Position numbers and translations under genes: made by a program | Shown here: positions 1 through 6,576 of the stretch, one piece after another | Position numbering within the stretch: the first letter of the stretch is position 1 | Layout of the letters: each line of letters begins with the position of its first letter | Assembly (NCBI GenBank): GCA_026196445.1 | Contig: JAPHTE010000196.1 | Span: 1-6,797 of the forward strand | From: Lysobacterales bacterium | GTDB taxonomy: Bacteria > Pseudomonadota > Gammaproteobacteria > Xanthomonadales > SZUA-36 | Reading direction: 5' to 3' | Length of the DNA stretch: 6,797 nucleotides | Notes under the pieces: generated by a model | Database searches by the model: none | What the model saw: the letters and a program-made list of their open reading frames with translations, nothing else | Told to the model about the DNA's origin: nothing

Positions 1-257
1 AAGCCCCGTATATCTTCTATTTGACCAGCGCTTGCGGTACGCTTTGACGACGGAGCTGAAGCATTTTCCAACGTGGCGACTGAATGTCGTCTTATCCAGT
101 CGTTCAGAGCTGAAAGTTCTTCATTGGTCAGTTTCCCGAGACCGGTTTCTTTGAATTCCTTTCCAGTCATTCGTTCTTCCAGTGTCGAAAAACTGTCTGC
201 AGCCTGGATTGAAAAACTCACAGCAAAAGCAAGGGTAAATACAAGGGCTTTTTTCAT
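1..257 (-). CDS. Small predicted exported protein, partial (C-terminus beyond left edge)
   Basis: Reading the minus strand from an ATG at 257 gives 85 complete codons with no stop before the window edge, so the 3' end is missing. The protein begins MKKALVFTLAFAVSFSIQAAD, a classic Sec signal peptide: two lysines, a hydrophobic core at residues 4-17, and probable cleavage after Ala19 or Ala20. The mature part has a compact segment at about residues 29-57 with the key stretches TGKEFKETGLGKL and EELSALNDWI, then a Ser/Ala-rich tail. I associate this 'EFKxxGLxKLxxEELxxLNxW' pattern with small uncharacterised envelope proteins of gammaproteobacteria, but no function is known to me. The upstream Shine-Dalgarno is poor (GAGA about 10 bases before the ATG). 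It lies 93 bases downstream of the barrel gene on the same strand, so co-transcription is possible. The reading frame and signal peptide are convincing; the function is unknown. Confidence 0.8.
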   Translation of the reverse strand, partial: MKKALVFTLAFAVSFSIQAADSFSTLEERMTGKEFKETGLGKLTNEELSALNDWIRRHSVATLENASAPSSKRTASAGQIEDIRG

Positions 258-350
258 CTGAACATCTCGGAAAAACAGGAACAAAAAATTTGCCGACGCA
301 AGTCTATCACGATATTAGTTTCAAAAATGGACTGTTCGTGGAGAAGATAT
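258..350. other. Short AT-rich intergenic spacer between two leftward genes
   Basis: These 93 bases separate the stop of the barrel gene (TGA at 353-351, minus strand) from the start of the small exported protein (257). The spacer is AT-rich with several A/T runs. I found no hairpin followed by a T-run that would end the barrel transcript. On the minus strand a TTGAAA occurs near 324-319, but no good -10 box follows at the right distance. A weak promoter is possible and read-through from the barrel gene is equally possible. Confidence 0.4.
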
Positions 351-1517
351 TCAGAGGTCTTGCTGGTAACGAACGTAGGGGATACGCCCGTAAACGGCCT
401 CGAACGGATCCTTCAGACCGCTATCGGTTTTGCCACTGTCCTCAACTCCTGCATTGAGCAGGTTGCTGGTGCCGACACTGAGGTTCGCATTCCACGGTGC
501 ACGCCATGTGAAATACACATCGAAAGTGGTCGAGCTGTTCAGGTTTTCACGGTTCAGGAACTGGACCTGGTCACGATAAAAGCCCTGGATGCCGCCGCTG
601 AAATTACCCTTGCTCCAGTCCAGGTTGACCCTGGCGCTGTCGAATGGGTTGGCGATGGTCCAGTTTTGTAATTCGGGGGCAAAGCCGGTTGCCGTTTCGT
701 AGGAGGCGTCCAGCACCCGTGTCAGTTGCAGACCCAGTTGCAGGTCACCGGCGCTGTCCATGGTGAAACCAACCTGGAATTCCATACCCAGACCCATGCT
801 GTGGCTATCCAGGTAATCCAGTGGCTGCGGTGTTGCCGGGAACAGAGGGTTGCTACCGGGCAGTGACAGGAAACTGGCTCCGGCGACCGGGTCGGTCATG
901 GTGCTGGCCGGGCTGTTGACATTGTGCTGGCCGTAGGTCGAATCGTTGCGGAACATGCTGATGGCCGTACTGATATTGTCACTACCGTAACGCAGGCCCA
1001 AGGCCACCTGTTGCTGTTTCAGCACGTTGGCCTGGTTGATAAAGTAACAGTCGGAGGCGCGGTATGAACCCTGCTCCAACACGCCGTTCTGGCAGTGGAT
1101 GCTACCCACTGGCTGGAACGTCGCCTCGCTTTTTCCGACACCCAGGCTGGTCGTGATATCCAGCTTGTCGTTCAGGTTAAAGTTCAGCGCCCCATCCAGG
1201 AAAACAGAACCGACACCGGAGGAAGGCCTTTGCAGGCTGTTGGCGATATCCAGGGTCAGCGGTTTGGACAGTTGTAACTCAAGTTTGCGTTTTTCGGAAC
1301 CACCAAGATCAAAGGCCAACCCGGATGCGGGCAAGGCATTCTGCGGGGGCAGAACGGCCGGTGGAGCGGCACTTCCGCCAACCACCTGCCTGCCGGGCAT
1401 TATTATGATGTCGTCGGCGGATGCGAGCACCGGCGACAGGCATACGAAAACACCGGCCAGAATACTGACCAGGCGCTGGTATGGAATGTGCCTTTGTCCC
1501 ATCACTCTTTTTCTCAC
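351..1517 (-). CDS. Predicted outer-membrane beta-barrel protein of unknown function
   Basis: The 388-residue frame opens with a GTG at 1517. An ATG five codons later (1502) is an equally plausible start: the GTG has AGGA four bases upstream, while the ATG has only a loose AGAG in front of it. A signal peptide (hydrophobic core about residues 16-31, cleavage near LASA-D at 34/35) directs it to the envelope. After a Pro/Ala-rich linker (about 46-63), the rest alternates polar and hydrophobic residues in strand-length blocks with Gly/Asn/Asp turns, for example 104-114, 118-127, 168-177, 241-252, 257-268, 305-314, 330-339 and 343-353. I count roughly 10-12 such blocks. Cys142 and Cys157 are the only cysteines in the mature protein and probably form a disulfide in one loop. 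The C-terminus ends in Tyr-Gln-Gln-Asp-Leu rather than the usual final Phe or Trp. The late block SVGTSNLLNAG resembles the closing strands of TonB-dependent receptors, but at this length with no visible plug it is not one. The substrate is unknown. Confidence 0.75.
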   Translation of the reverse strand: MRKRVMGQRHIPYQRLVSILAGVFVCLSPVLASADDIIIMPGRQVVGGSAAPPAVLPPQNALPASGLAFDLGGSEKRKLELQLSKPLTLDIANSLQRPSSGVGSVFLDGALNFNLNDKLDITTSLGVGKSEATFQPVGSIHCQNGVLEQGSYRASDCYFINQANVLKQQQVALGLRYGSDNISTAISMFRNDSTYGQHNVNSPASTMTDPVAGASFLSLPGSNPLFPATPQPLDYLDSHSMGLGMEFQVGFTMDSAGDLQLGLQLTRVLDASYETATGFAPELQNWTIANPFDSARVNLDWSKGNFSGGIQGFYRDQVQFLNRENLNSSTTFDVYFTWRAPWNANLSVGTSNLLNAGVEDSGKTDSGLKDPFEAVYGRIPYVRYQQDL

Positions 1518-1677
1518 CGAATCCTACACCCATGCGGGTACATTTATAGAGTCCCCACCGGCGATAAAGTTCTGAGTACTAATAATAGCAAAAATACTGG
1601 CGTTTTGCTGCTGCTGAATCGTCGTATTGCCTGATATACTGCCACTTTTAACGCATTGGAACGAGGGCCTAAAGAAT
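1518..1677. promoter_or_regulatory. Divergent intergenic region between barrel gene and redoxin gene
   Basis: This is the only divergent gene pair in the window, so promoters for both directions should lie here. The middle (about 1540-1620) is clearly richer in A/T than the flanking genes. For the leftward barrel gene, TATAAA on the minus strand at 1548-1543 is the best -10-like box and would give a leader of about 20-35 bases, but no good -35 accompanies it. A second minus-strand candidate is TATTAT at 1587-1582. The palindrome AGTACT sits at 1575-1580. The rightward extended -10 is listed separately. Confidence 0.45.
1632..1640 (+). promoter_or_regulatory. Extended -10 promoter candidate for the redoxin gene
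   Basis: TGATATACT fits the extended -10 pattern TGnTATAAT with one mismatch in the hexamer. No convincing -35 box is present, which an extended -10 can tolerate. Transcription would begin near 1647, giving a leader of about 30 bases before the ATG at 1678. It also argues against the in-frame TTG at 1627 as the start codon, since that would lie upstream of the transcript. Confidence 0.45.
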
Positions 1678-2235
1678 ATGGTCAGGCTGGAAACCCCTGT
1701 TTGTGATTTTGGAACCCCTGCGATTGATTTCACGCTAACGGGTGTGGACCGGCAGGTTTGGAGCCTCGAAAAATGTCGTGGTGAACGTGGATTGTTGGTC
1801 ATGTTTATTTCTAACCACTGTCCGTACGTGCAGGCGATCCGTAACAAGCTGGTTCACGATACACGGGAGTTACGGACCCTCGGTATCAACAGTGTGGCCA
1901 TCATGCCCAACGATACCGTCAACTACCCGGAGGATTCCTTTGCCAACATGGTCAAGGTCGCACACGAATTCGATTTTCCTTTCCCCTACCTGCTGGATGA
2001 GAGCCAGGCAGTTGCCCGGGCTTATGGTGCAGTATGTACGCCTGACTTTTTTGGCTACAACGCGGACCTGGAACTCCAGTACCGTGGCCGTTTTGATGCC
2101 TCAGGTCCTAAATCGGGTGGTGACAGCCAGGCCCGGGAACTGTTCGAAGCCATGAAGCAGGTCGCTGAAACGGGTCACGGGCCGCAACAGCAGGTGCCGT
2201 CTATGGGTTGCTCTATCAAGTGGCGTGAAGAATAA
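1678..2235 (+). CDS. Thioredoxin-fold, peroxiredoxin-like protein (PRX_like1 type, single Cys)
   Basis: This 185-residue cytoplasmic protein has no signal peptide. It shows an AhpC/TSA-type redoxin layout: an N-terminal strand pair (about 10-30), then LVMFISNHCPYV (40-51) at the active-site position, a conserved VCTPDFF (119-125), and GCSIKW near the C-terminus (177-182). Cys48 takes the place of the first Cys of a thioredoxin CxxC, and the second position is Val51. That matches the PRX_like1 group, whose conserved Cys does not align with the peroxidatic Cys of true peroxiredoxins. Cys120 and Cys178 are candidate redox partners. The frame stays open upstream to a TTG at 1627, but the ATG at 1678 is preferred: CGAGGG lies 10 bases upstream, a promoter-like -10 overlaps the longer version, and the family-like sequence starts just after this Met. 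A role in thiol redox or disulfide handling is inferred; the substrate is unknown. Confidence 0.88.
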   Translation: MVRLETPVCDFGTPAIDFTLTGVDRQVWSLEKCRGERGLLVMFISNHCPYVQAIRNKLVHDTRELRTLGINSVAIMPNDTVNYPEDSFANMVKVAHEFDFPFPYLLDESQAVARAYGAVCTPDFFGYNADLELQYRGRFDASGPKSGGDSQARELFEAMKQVAETGHGPQQQVPSMGCSIKWREE

Positions 2236-2283
2236 CAGGGCATGTCGTTTTAACCCCGGTTGCCCTCATTGCCCCGCGTAAGG

Positions 2284-2292
2284 TGCTATAGT
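2284..2292 (+). promoter_or_regulatory. Extended -10 promoter candidate upstream of the universal stress protein gene
   Basis: TGCTATAGT fits TGnTATAAT with one mismatch in the hexamer, and no good -35 box is present at 16-18 bases. Transcription would start near 2299, leaving a leader of about 55 bases before the ATG at 2355. The 119-base gap after the redoxin stop otherwise holds only a weak 6-bp inverted repeat (AGGGCA at 2237-2242, TGCCCT at 2261-2266) with an 18-base loop and no T-run, so termination of the redoxin transcript is not clear. Confidence 0.35.
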
Positions 2293-2354
2293 CGCTGCCT
2301 TATTTGTTTTGACTGGGTTAGACTATTGCGAATTTTCAGCGTGGAGGTACGCCT

Positions 2355-2789
2355 ATGAGTCCGGTATTGATGGTAGGGATCGACTGTAGCGAATGCGGGG
2401 ACAGGGCGGTCGAATATGCAATAAAACAGGCCAGGCTGACCAATGCCCGGTTGATTATCGCCCACATTATCGAATGGTCACAGTTCAGTTTTTCCACCGT
2501 CGAGGAAAATGCCCAGCGCCACAGGCGGCGCGAAGAAGAACTCCAGCGTGCGCATGGCGAGATCGTCGATCCCATCGTTGCGCGGCTGAAAGCGGATGGG
2601 CTCGAAGTACAAGGCCTGGTCAGGCACGGGCACGTCGCTGACACGCTGGAGAAGCTGGCCCGGGAAAACGGGGTGACCAACATCATTCTTGGCCGCAACG
2701 GCAAGTCAATGTTCAAAAAGCACGTATTCGGCAGCGTTGGCGCGCACTTGGTGCAGTCGGCTGATTGTGCCGTAACCGTCGTTCCGTAA
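2355..2789 (+). CDS. Universal stress protein, UspA family (ATP-binding type)
   Basis: This 144-residue single-domain protein has the usual length for a stand-alone Usp. It shows the N-terminal strand with VGID (7-10), an alpha/beta core, and the nucleotide-binding signature GRNG followed by nine residues and GS (Gly113, Gly116, Gly126, Ser127). That is the G-x2-G-x9-G(S/T) motif of the ATP-binding (MJ0577-like) subgroup, so ATP binding is expected. The C-terminal strand AVTVVP closes the fold. Residues 50-70 are charged and predicted helical. The start is well supported by GGAGG at 2343-2347, seven bases before the ATG. Such proteins act in the cytoplasm as dimers and affect survival under starvation or stress; the specific partner is unknown. 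It sits 85 bases upstream of a sodium:alanine symporter on the same strand, which may point to a regulatory link with transport, as proposed for Usp domains beside other transporters. Confidence 0.93.
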   Translation: MSPVLMVGIDCSECGDRAVEYAIKQARLTNARLIIAHIIEWSQFSFSTVEENAQRHRRREEELQRAHGEIVDPIVARLKADGLEVQGLVRHGHVADTLEKLARENGVTNIILGRNGKSMFKKHVFGSVGAHLVQSADCAVTVVP

Positions 2790-2817
2790 GCCATTACCTG
2801 CGAGATGCGCCTTACGG
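2784..2817 (+). repeat. 7-bp perfect inverted repeat spanning the universal stress protein stop codon
   Basis: CCGTAAG (2784-2790, containing the TAA stop) is exactly complementary to CTTACGG (2811-2817), with a 20-base loop between. In RNA this gives a seven-pair stem. No run of T follows, so it is not a standard intrinsic terminator. It could be a weak processing or 3'-end-stabilising structure between the stress-protein and symporter genes, or chance. Confidence 0.4.
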
Positions 2818-2874
2818 TCAACCACTTTCCAGCTCGCTGAACTCGCAGTTATCACGTCGAAGGAGCACTAGTTA

Positions 2875-4395
2875 ATGTCAAAATCAAGAGTGGGAATCAC
2901 CAGTCTTTTGAGCCTGTTTGCGAGTTTTCCCGTGTTGGCAGACACGGGCATCGATGAAAAGATCAACCTGTTCATCAAGCCTTATTCAGACGCCGTTGCA
3001 GGCGCTGTATTTTCGTCGTTCCCGGTAGCTGGGGTCGACATCCCCTTTGTCCTGGTCTGGTTGATTGTCGCGGCAACGATTTTTACGCTCTATTTCCGCT
3101 TTATCAATATTCGGGCCTTCAAGCACGGGTTTGAGCTGGTGCGGGGCGATTATCATGACCCGCAAGCCGCTGGTGAGGTCACCCACTTCCAGGCGCTGGC
3201 CACGGCTTTGTCCGGCACTGTCGGTCTCGGCAACATTGCTGGCGTGGCCGTTGCGGTTTCCCTCGGCGGGCCGGGCGCGACCTTCTGGATGATACTGGCC
3301 GGTTTCCTGGGCATGTCTTCGAAATTCACCGAATGCACACTGGGTGTGAAATACCGTGACGAACACGCCGACGGCACCGTTTCCGGTGGCCCGATGTATT
3401 ACCTGACCAAGGGTTTGGCCGAACGGGGCAAGGGATTTGCCAGGTTTGGCAAATTGCTGGCCGTGTTGTTCGCGATATTCTGCATCGGCGGTTCATTTGG
3501 CGGTGGCAATATGTTCCAGGCTAATCAGAGCTTTGCACAACTGGTCAACGTCACCGGTGGTGAGGCAAGCTGGATGGCTGACAAGGGCTGGTTGTACGGC
3601 CTGGTCATCGCCGTCCTGGTCGGCCTGGTGATCATCGGCGGTATCAAGGGCATCGCGCGCGTCACGTCCAAGATCGTACCGTTCATGGCCATTACCTACG
3701 TGTTAGCCGGATTGGCGATCATCCTGATGAATTATGATGCCGTACCCACAGCGTTTGCCGCGATATTTACCGGCGCCTTCACCGCGCACGGTATTACCGG
3801 CGGCGTTATTGGTGTGCTGTTCCAGGGCTTCAAACGTGCGGCATTTTCAAACGAAGCGGGTGTTGGTTCGGCGGCTATCGCGCACTCTGCCGTGCAAACC
3901 AACCGGCCGGTGACCGAGGGCTTCGTCGCCCTGTACGAACCGTTTATCGATACCGTCGTCGTGTGTACGATCACCGCCCTGGTTATCATTATTACCGGTT
4001 CATTGGACCCGTCGGTCGACGGCGTCCAGCTGACCTCGAATGCTTTCGCAACAGCGTTTACCTGGTTCCCCTGGGTGCTGACCGTTGCCGTGTTGTTGTT
4101 CGCTTTCTCGACCATGATCTCCTGGTCCTATTACGGTCTGAAAGCATGGACTTTCCTGTTTGGCGAAAACAAGGTCACGGATTCCACGTACAAGATCCTG
4201 TTCCTGTTTTTCGTGGTGGCTGGATCCTCCATGCAACTGGGTGCGGTTATCGATTTTTCAGACGCGATGATTTTTGCCATGGCCTTTCCCAACCTGCTGG
4301 GGTGTTACTTCCTGTTGCCGGTGGTGAAAAAGGAATTAAACGCTTACTGGGATGACTACAAGTCAGGCAGGCTGGTCAAGACTGATAATCGCTGA
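2875..4395 (+). CDS. Sodium:alanine (or glycine) symporter, AGCS family
   Basis: This 506-residue inner-membrane carrier imports alanine and/or glycine with Na+. Family signatures are clear: GTVGLGNIAGVAVAVSLGGP (114-133), FWMILAGFLGM (137-147), TECTLGVKYR (152-161), GGPMYYLTKGL (171-181), SNEAGVGSAAIAHSA (325-339), EPFIDT (355-360) and FSTMISWSYYG (411-421). About 11 hydrophobic membrane spans are visible between residues 56 and 485, followed by a short charged tail. The first 22 residues look like a cleavable signal peptide (core 7-20, VLA-D), and the first family-like span begins only at about 56. I recall this arrangement in a subgroup of AGCS carriers, so it is probably genuine. AAGGAG at 2860-2865 lies nine bases before the ATG. 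Substrate specificity within the family cannot be read from sequence alone. The gene may share a transcript with the upstream stress-protein gene and is probably terminated by the hairpin at 4418-4445. Confidence 0.95.
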   Translation: MSKSRVGITSLLSLFASFPVLADTGIDEKINLFIKPYSDAVAGAVFSSFPVAGVDIPFVLVWLIVAATIFTLYFRFINIRAFKHGFELVRGDYHDPQAAGEVTHFQALATALSGTVGLGNIAGVAVAVSLGGPGATFWMILAGFLGMSSKFTECTLGVKYRDEHADGTVSGGPMYYLTKGLAERGKGFARFGKLLAVLFAIFCIGGSFGGGNMFQANQSFAQLVNVTGGEASWMADKGWLYGLVIAVLVGLVIIGGIKGIARVTSKIVPFMAITYVLAGLAIILMNYDAVPTAFAAIFTGAFTAHGITGGVIGVLFQGFKRAAFSNEAGVGSAAIAHSAVQTNRPVTEGFVALYEPFIDTVVVCTITALVIIITGSLDPSVDGVQLTSNAFATAFTWFPWVLTVAVLLFAFSTMISWSYYGLKAWTFLFGENKVTDSTYKILFLFFVVAGSSMQLGAVIDFSDAMIFAMAFPNLLGCYFLLPVVKKELNAYWDDYKSGRLVKTDNR

Positions 4396-4417
4396 TCCAG
4401 GTTTCCCGGATGTGAAT

Positions 4418-4451
4418 AAGTGCCGGTATTTGGCTGCCGGTGCTTGCCTTT
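4418..4451 (+). terminator. Hairpin after the symporter gene, probable terminator
   Basis: In the rightward RNA, AAGUGCCGGUA (4418-4428) can pair with UGCCGGUGCUU (4435-4445) over 11 pairs around a six-base loop (UUUGGC). Eight are Watson-Crick pairs and three are G-U (4421/4442, 4422/4441, 4427/4436). The three wobbles become A-C mismatches in the opposite strand, so the structure favours the rightward transcript. It begins 22 bases after the symporter stop. The downstream tail GCCTTT is only weakly U-rich, so efficiency may be modest. A smaller hairpin at 4395-4411 (ATCC/GGAT) precedes it. At DNA level the same stretch is a direct repeat of TGCCGGT (4421-4427 and 4435-4441). Confidence 0.5.
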
Positions 4452-4489
4452 GCATAGCTTGATCAGCGAAAATCATAGGTTGTTTTTTT
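4444..4489 (+). promoter_or_regulatory. Possible promoter region for transketolase
   Basis: This AT-rich stretch lies between the hairpin and the transketolase leader. TTGCCT (4444-4449), 18 bases, then GAAAAT (4468-4473) is a weak sigma-70-like pair with four matches in each box; TTGCAT at 4450-4455 is an alternative -35. A run of seven T follows at 4483-4489. Position supports a promoter here, because a terminator-like hairpin lies just upstream and the tkt-gap operon needs its own start, but the boxes alone are not convincing. Confidence 0.25.
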
Positions 4490-4553
4490 GGGGCGGAAGG
4501 AGCGCGTGAAGTCCGTCCATCCACCGACCAGAAACCCTGACCCAGGAATCCCG

Positions 4554-6572
4554 ATGCCCACTCGACGTGATTTAGCAAATGCCATCCGTGCCTTGTCCAT
4601 GGACGCTGTTCAACAGGCCAATTCAGGACACCCCGGTGCGCCGATGGGAATGGCTGATATCGCCCAGGTGCTATGGAATGATTTCCTCATGCACAACCCG
4701 TCAAACCCGGGCTGGTGGGATCGTGATCGCTTTGTGCTTTCCAACGGCCACGCATCCATGCTGCTTTATTCCGTGCTGCACTTGAGTGGTTATGATTTGC
4801 CGATTTCAGAAATCCGGGATTTCCGCCAATTGCATTCGAAAACGGCCGGACACCCCGAACATGCGGAGACACCCGGTGTTGAAACCACCACGGGCCCGTT
4901 GGGCCAGGGGGTCGCTAATGCCGTTGGCTTTGCATTGGCCGAAAAAGTACTGGCCAACCGCTTCAATCGGGAAGGACATGAAATCGTTGACCACCGCACC
5001 TGGGTTTTCCTGGGCGATGGTTGCCTGATGGAGGGTGTTTCCCACGAGGCCTGCTCATTGGCGGGGACTCTTGGGCTTGGCAAGCTCATCGCTTTCTGGG
5101 ACGACAACGGCATTTCGATTGACGGCGAGGTCAAGGGCTGGTTTGGCGACGACACCCCGGCGCGTTTCGAGGCCTATGGCTGGCAGGTTATCCGCGATAT
5201 TGATGGACATGACCCGGAAGAAATTATACGTGCCACAAAAACGGCCTGCGAAGAGACCGGCAAGCCAAGCCTTATATGTTGCCGGACGGTGATCGGTTTC
5301 GGTGCGCCGAACAAGCAGGGTACTTCCGCGGCACATGGTTCACCGCTGGGTGAAGATGAAGTTGCAGCAGCCAGGCAGGCGCTGGGTTGGGAATACCCCC
5401 CATTCGAGATTCCCGAGGAGATTTATGCGGCCTGGGACGCCCGCGAGCGCGGTGAACAGTTGGAATCTGGCTGGGATGAGCGTTTTTCCGCCTACCGGCA
5501 GGCTCACCCGGAACTGGCGGCCGAGTTCAGCCGCAGGATGAATGGCGACCTTCCTGACGACTGGCAGCAAAAGACCGAACAGGTCGTCATGGATCTGCAG
5601 GAAAAGGGTGCCAACGTGGCCACGCGCAAGGCTTCGCAAATGGCGCTGGATGCGTTTGGCCCGTTGTTGCCCGAACTCATTGGTGGCTCAGCCGACCTGG
5701 CCGGATCCAATAACACGATCTGGCAGCAGAGCGTGGATGTCAATGAGGGAACGGTGGACGGCAATTACATTTATTTCGGTGTGCGCGAGTTTGGCATGGC
5801 CGCGATCTGTAACGGCCTGGGCTTGCATGGCGGTTTTGTGCCCTATAACGCCACTTTCCTGGTTTTTTCAGACTACGCACGCAACGCGGTGCGCATGTCA
5901 GCCCTGATCCCCGCGCACAATATCCATGTCTATACCCACGATTCCATCGGCCTGGGTGAAGACGGGCCGACCCACCAGCCCATCGAGCACGTCGCCAGCC
6001 TGCGTCTGGTGCCAAACCTGAGTGTATGGCGGCCCTGCGACACCGTGGAGACGGCGGTTGCCTGGAAGATCGCGATCGAGGAGAGTGCCGGTCCAAGCGC
6101 GCTGATTTTCACGCGCCAGGGTTTGCCGCACCAGCAGCGTGACGCAGAACAACTCGCTGCTATCGAGCGCGGTGGTTACGTGTTACGGGAAGCAGCCGGC
6201 CCCATCGATGCGATCATTATCGCCACCGGTTCCGAGGTGGGCATGGCGGTGGACGCCGCAGAACAGTTATTTGCCATGGGAATCCACGCGCGCGTGGTAT
6301 CGATGCCAAACCCTGGCAGGTTCATGGCCCAGGAGCGGCTTTACCGCGAATCCGTGCTGCCGGGGGACTGTAAGGTCCGGGTGGCAGTCGAAGCCGGCGT
6401 CAGGAATTACTGGCACAGGTTTGTCGGCGACCAGGGGCGGGTTATAGGCCTGGACAGCTTTGGCGCTTCAGCGCCCGCGACAGAATTATTCGAATTTTTT
6501 GGTTTAACAGTTAACAACGTAAGCAAGGCAGTTCGAGAACTGCTGCACGCTAAACAGACAGAAATGGAGTAA
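4554..6572 (+). CDS. tkt: Transketolase (EC 2.2.1.1)
   Basis: This cytoplasmic ThDP- and Mg-dependent enzyme moves two-carbon units between ketose and aldose phosphates in the pentose-phosphate pathway or Calvin cycle. The protein has 672 residues (E. coli TktA has 663). The ThDP-binding motif runs from Gly154-Asp155-Gly156 to Asn185, and the catalytic Glu is in VREFGM (Glu412). Active-site and substrate residues known from E. coli or yeast enzymes are present: His26, His66, His100, His261, Arg358, Ser385, His461, His474 and Arg521. The three-domain layout (ThDP-binding, Pyr, C-terminal) is complete. The frame stays open upstream to a TTG at 4488, and a GTG at 4506 follows AAGGAG by only three bases. 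The ATG at 4554 is chosen because MPTRRDLANAIRALSMDAVQ aligns from residue 1 with E. coli TktA and AGGA lies six bases upstream. It is followed after four bases by gap. Confidence 0.97.
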   Translation: MPTRRDLANAIRALSMDAVQQANSGHPGAPMGMADIAQVLWNDFLMHNPSNPGWWDRDRFVLSNGHASMLLYSVLHLSGYDLPISEIRDFRQLHSKTAGHPEHAETPGVETTTGPLGQGVANAVGFALAEKVLANRFNREGHEIVDHRTWVFLGDGCLMEGVSHEACSLAGTLGLGKLIAFWDDNGISIDGEVKGWFGDDTPARFEAYGWQVIRDIDGHDPEEIIRATKTACEETGKPSLICCRTVIGFGAPNKQGTSAAHGSPLGEDEVAAARQALGWEYPPFEIPEEIYAAWDARERGEQLESGWDERFSAYRQAHPELAAEFSRRMNGDLPDDWQQKTEQVVMDLQEKGANVATRKASQMALDAFGPLLPELIGGSADLAGSNNTIWQQSVDVNEGTVDGNYIYFGVREFGMAAICNGLGLHGGFVPYNATFLVFSDYARNAVRMSALIPAHNIHVYTHDSIGLGEDGPTHQPIEHVASLRLVPNLSVWRPCDTVETAVAWKIAIEESAGPSALIFTRQGLPHQQRDAEQLAAIERGGYVLREAAGPIDAIIIATGSEVGMAVDAAEQLFAMGIHARVVSMPNPGRFMAQERLYRESVLPGDCKVRVAVEAGVRNYWHRFVGDQGRVIGLDSFGASAPATELFEFFGLTVNNVSKAVRELLHAKQTEME

Positions 6573-6576
6573 TACA

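Noticed and set aside
1099..1575. 158-residue rightward open frame antisense to the barrel gene, and a second one at 327-671
   Set aside because: The minus-strand frame encodes a signal peptide and barrel-like alternation, while these frames have no domain and no convincing ribosome-binding site. They are best explained as shadows.
1606..1617. CTG triplet repeat in the divergent region
   Set aside because: It has only three units and is likely to occur by chance.
1524..1847. 107-residue minus-strand frame bridging the divergent region and the redoxin start
   Set aside because: It overlaps the promoter region and antisense to the redoxin gene, with no recognisable motif.
2237..2266. AGGGCA/TGCCCT inverted repeat after the redoxin stop as a terminator
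   Set aside because: It has only six pairs around an 18-base loop and no T-run, so it is too weak to call.
2336..2821. 161-residue open frame on the minus strand across the universal stress protein gene
   Set aside because: It lies antisense to a gene with clear family motifs and a strong ribosome-binding site. Its composition is Ser/Arg/Thr/Cys-rich as expected of a shadow frame, and it shows no recognisable domain.
3732..4115. 127-residue minus-strand frame inside the symporter gene
   Set aside because: It is antisense to strongly conserved membrane spans of the AGCS carrier, and long shadows are common in GC-rich genes.
4488..4553. N-terminal extension of transketolase from TTG 4488 or GTG 4506
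   Set aside because: The family N-terminus begins exactly at the ATG at 4554. The GTG has its AAGGAG only three bases away and the extension is Pro/Arg-rich with no family counterpart.
6301..6345. Locally divergent stretch MPNPGRFMAQ in the transketolase C-terminal domain, where E. coli has MPSTDAFDAQ
   Set aside because: The length is unchanged and the flanks align, and other proteobacterial transketolases vary here with similar xxRFxAQ patterns, so it looks like normal divergence rather than a frameshift.
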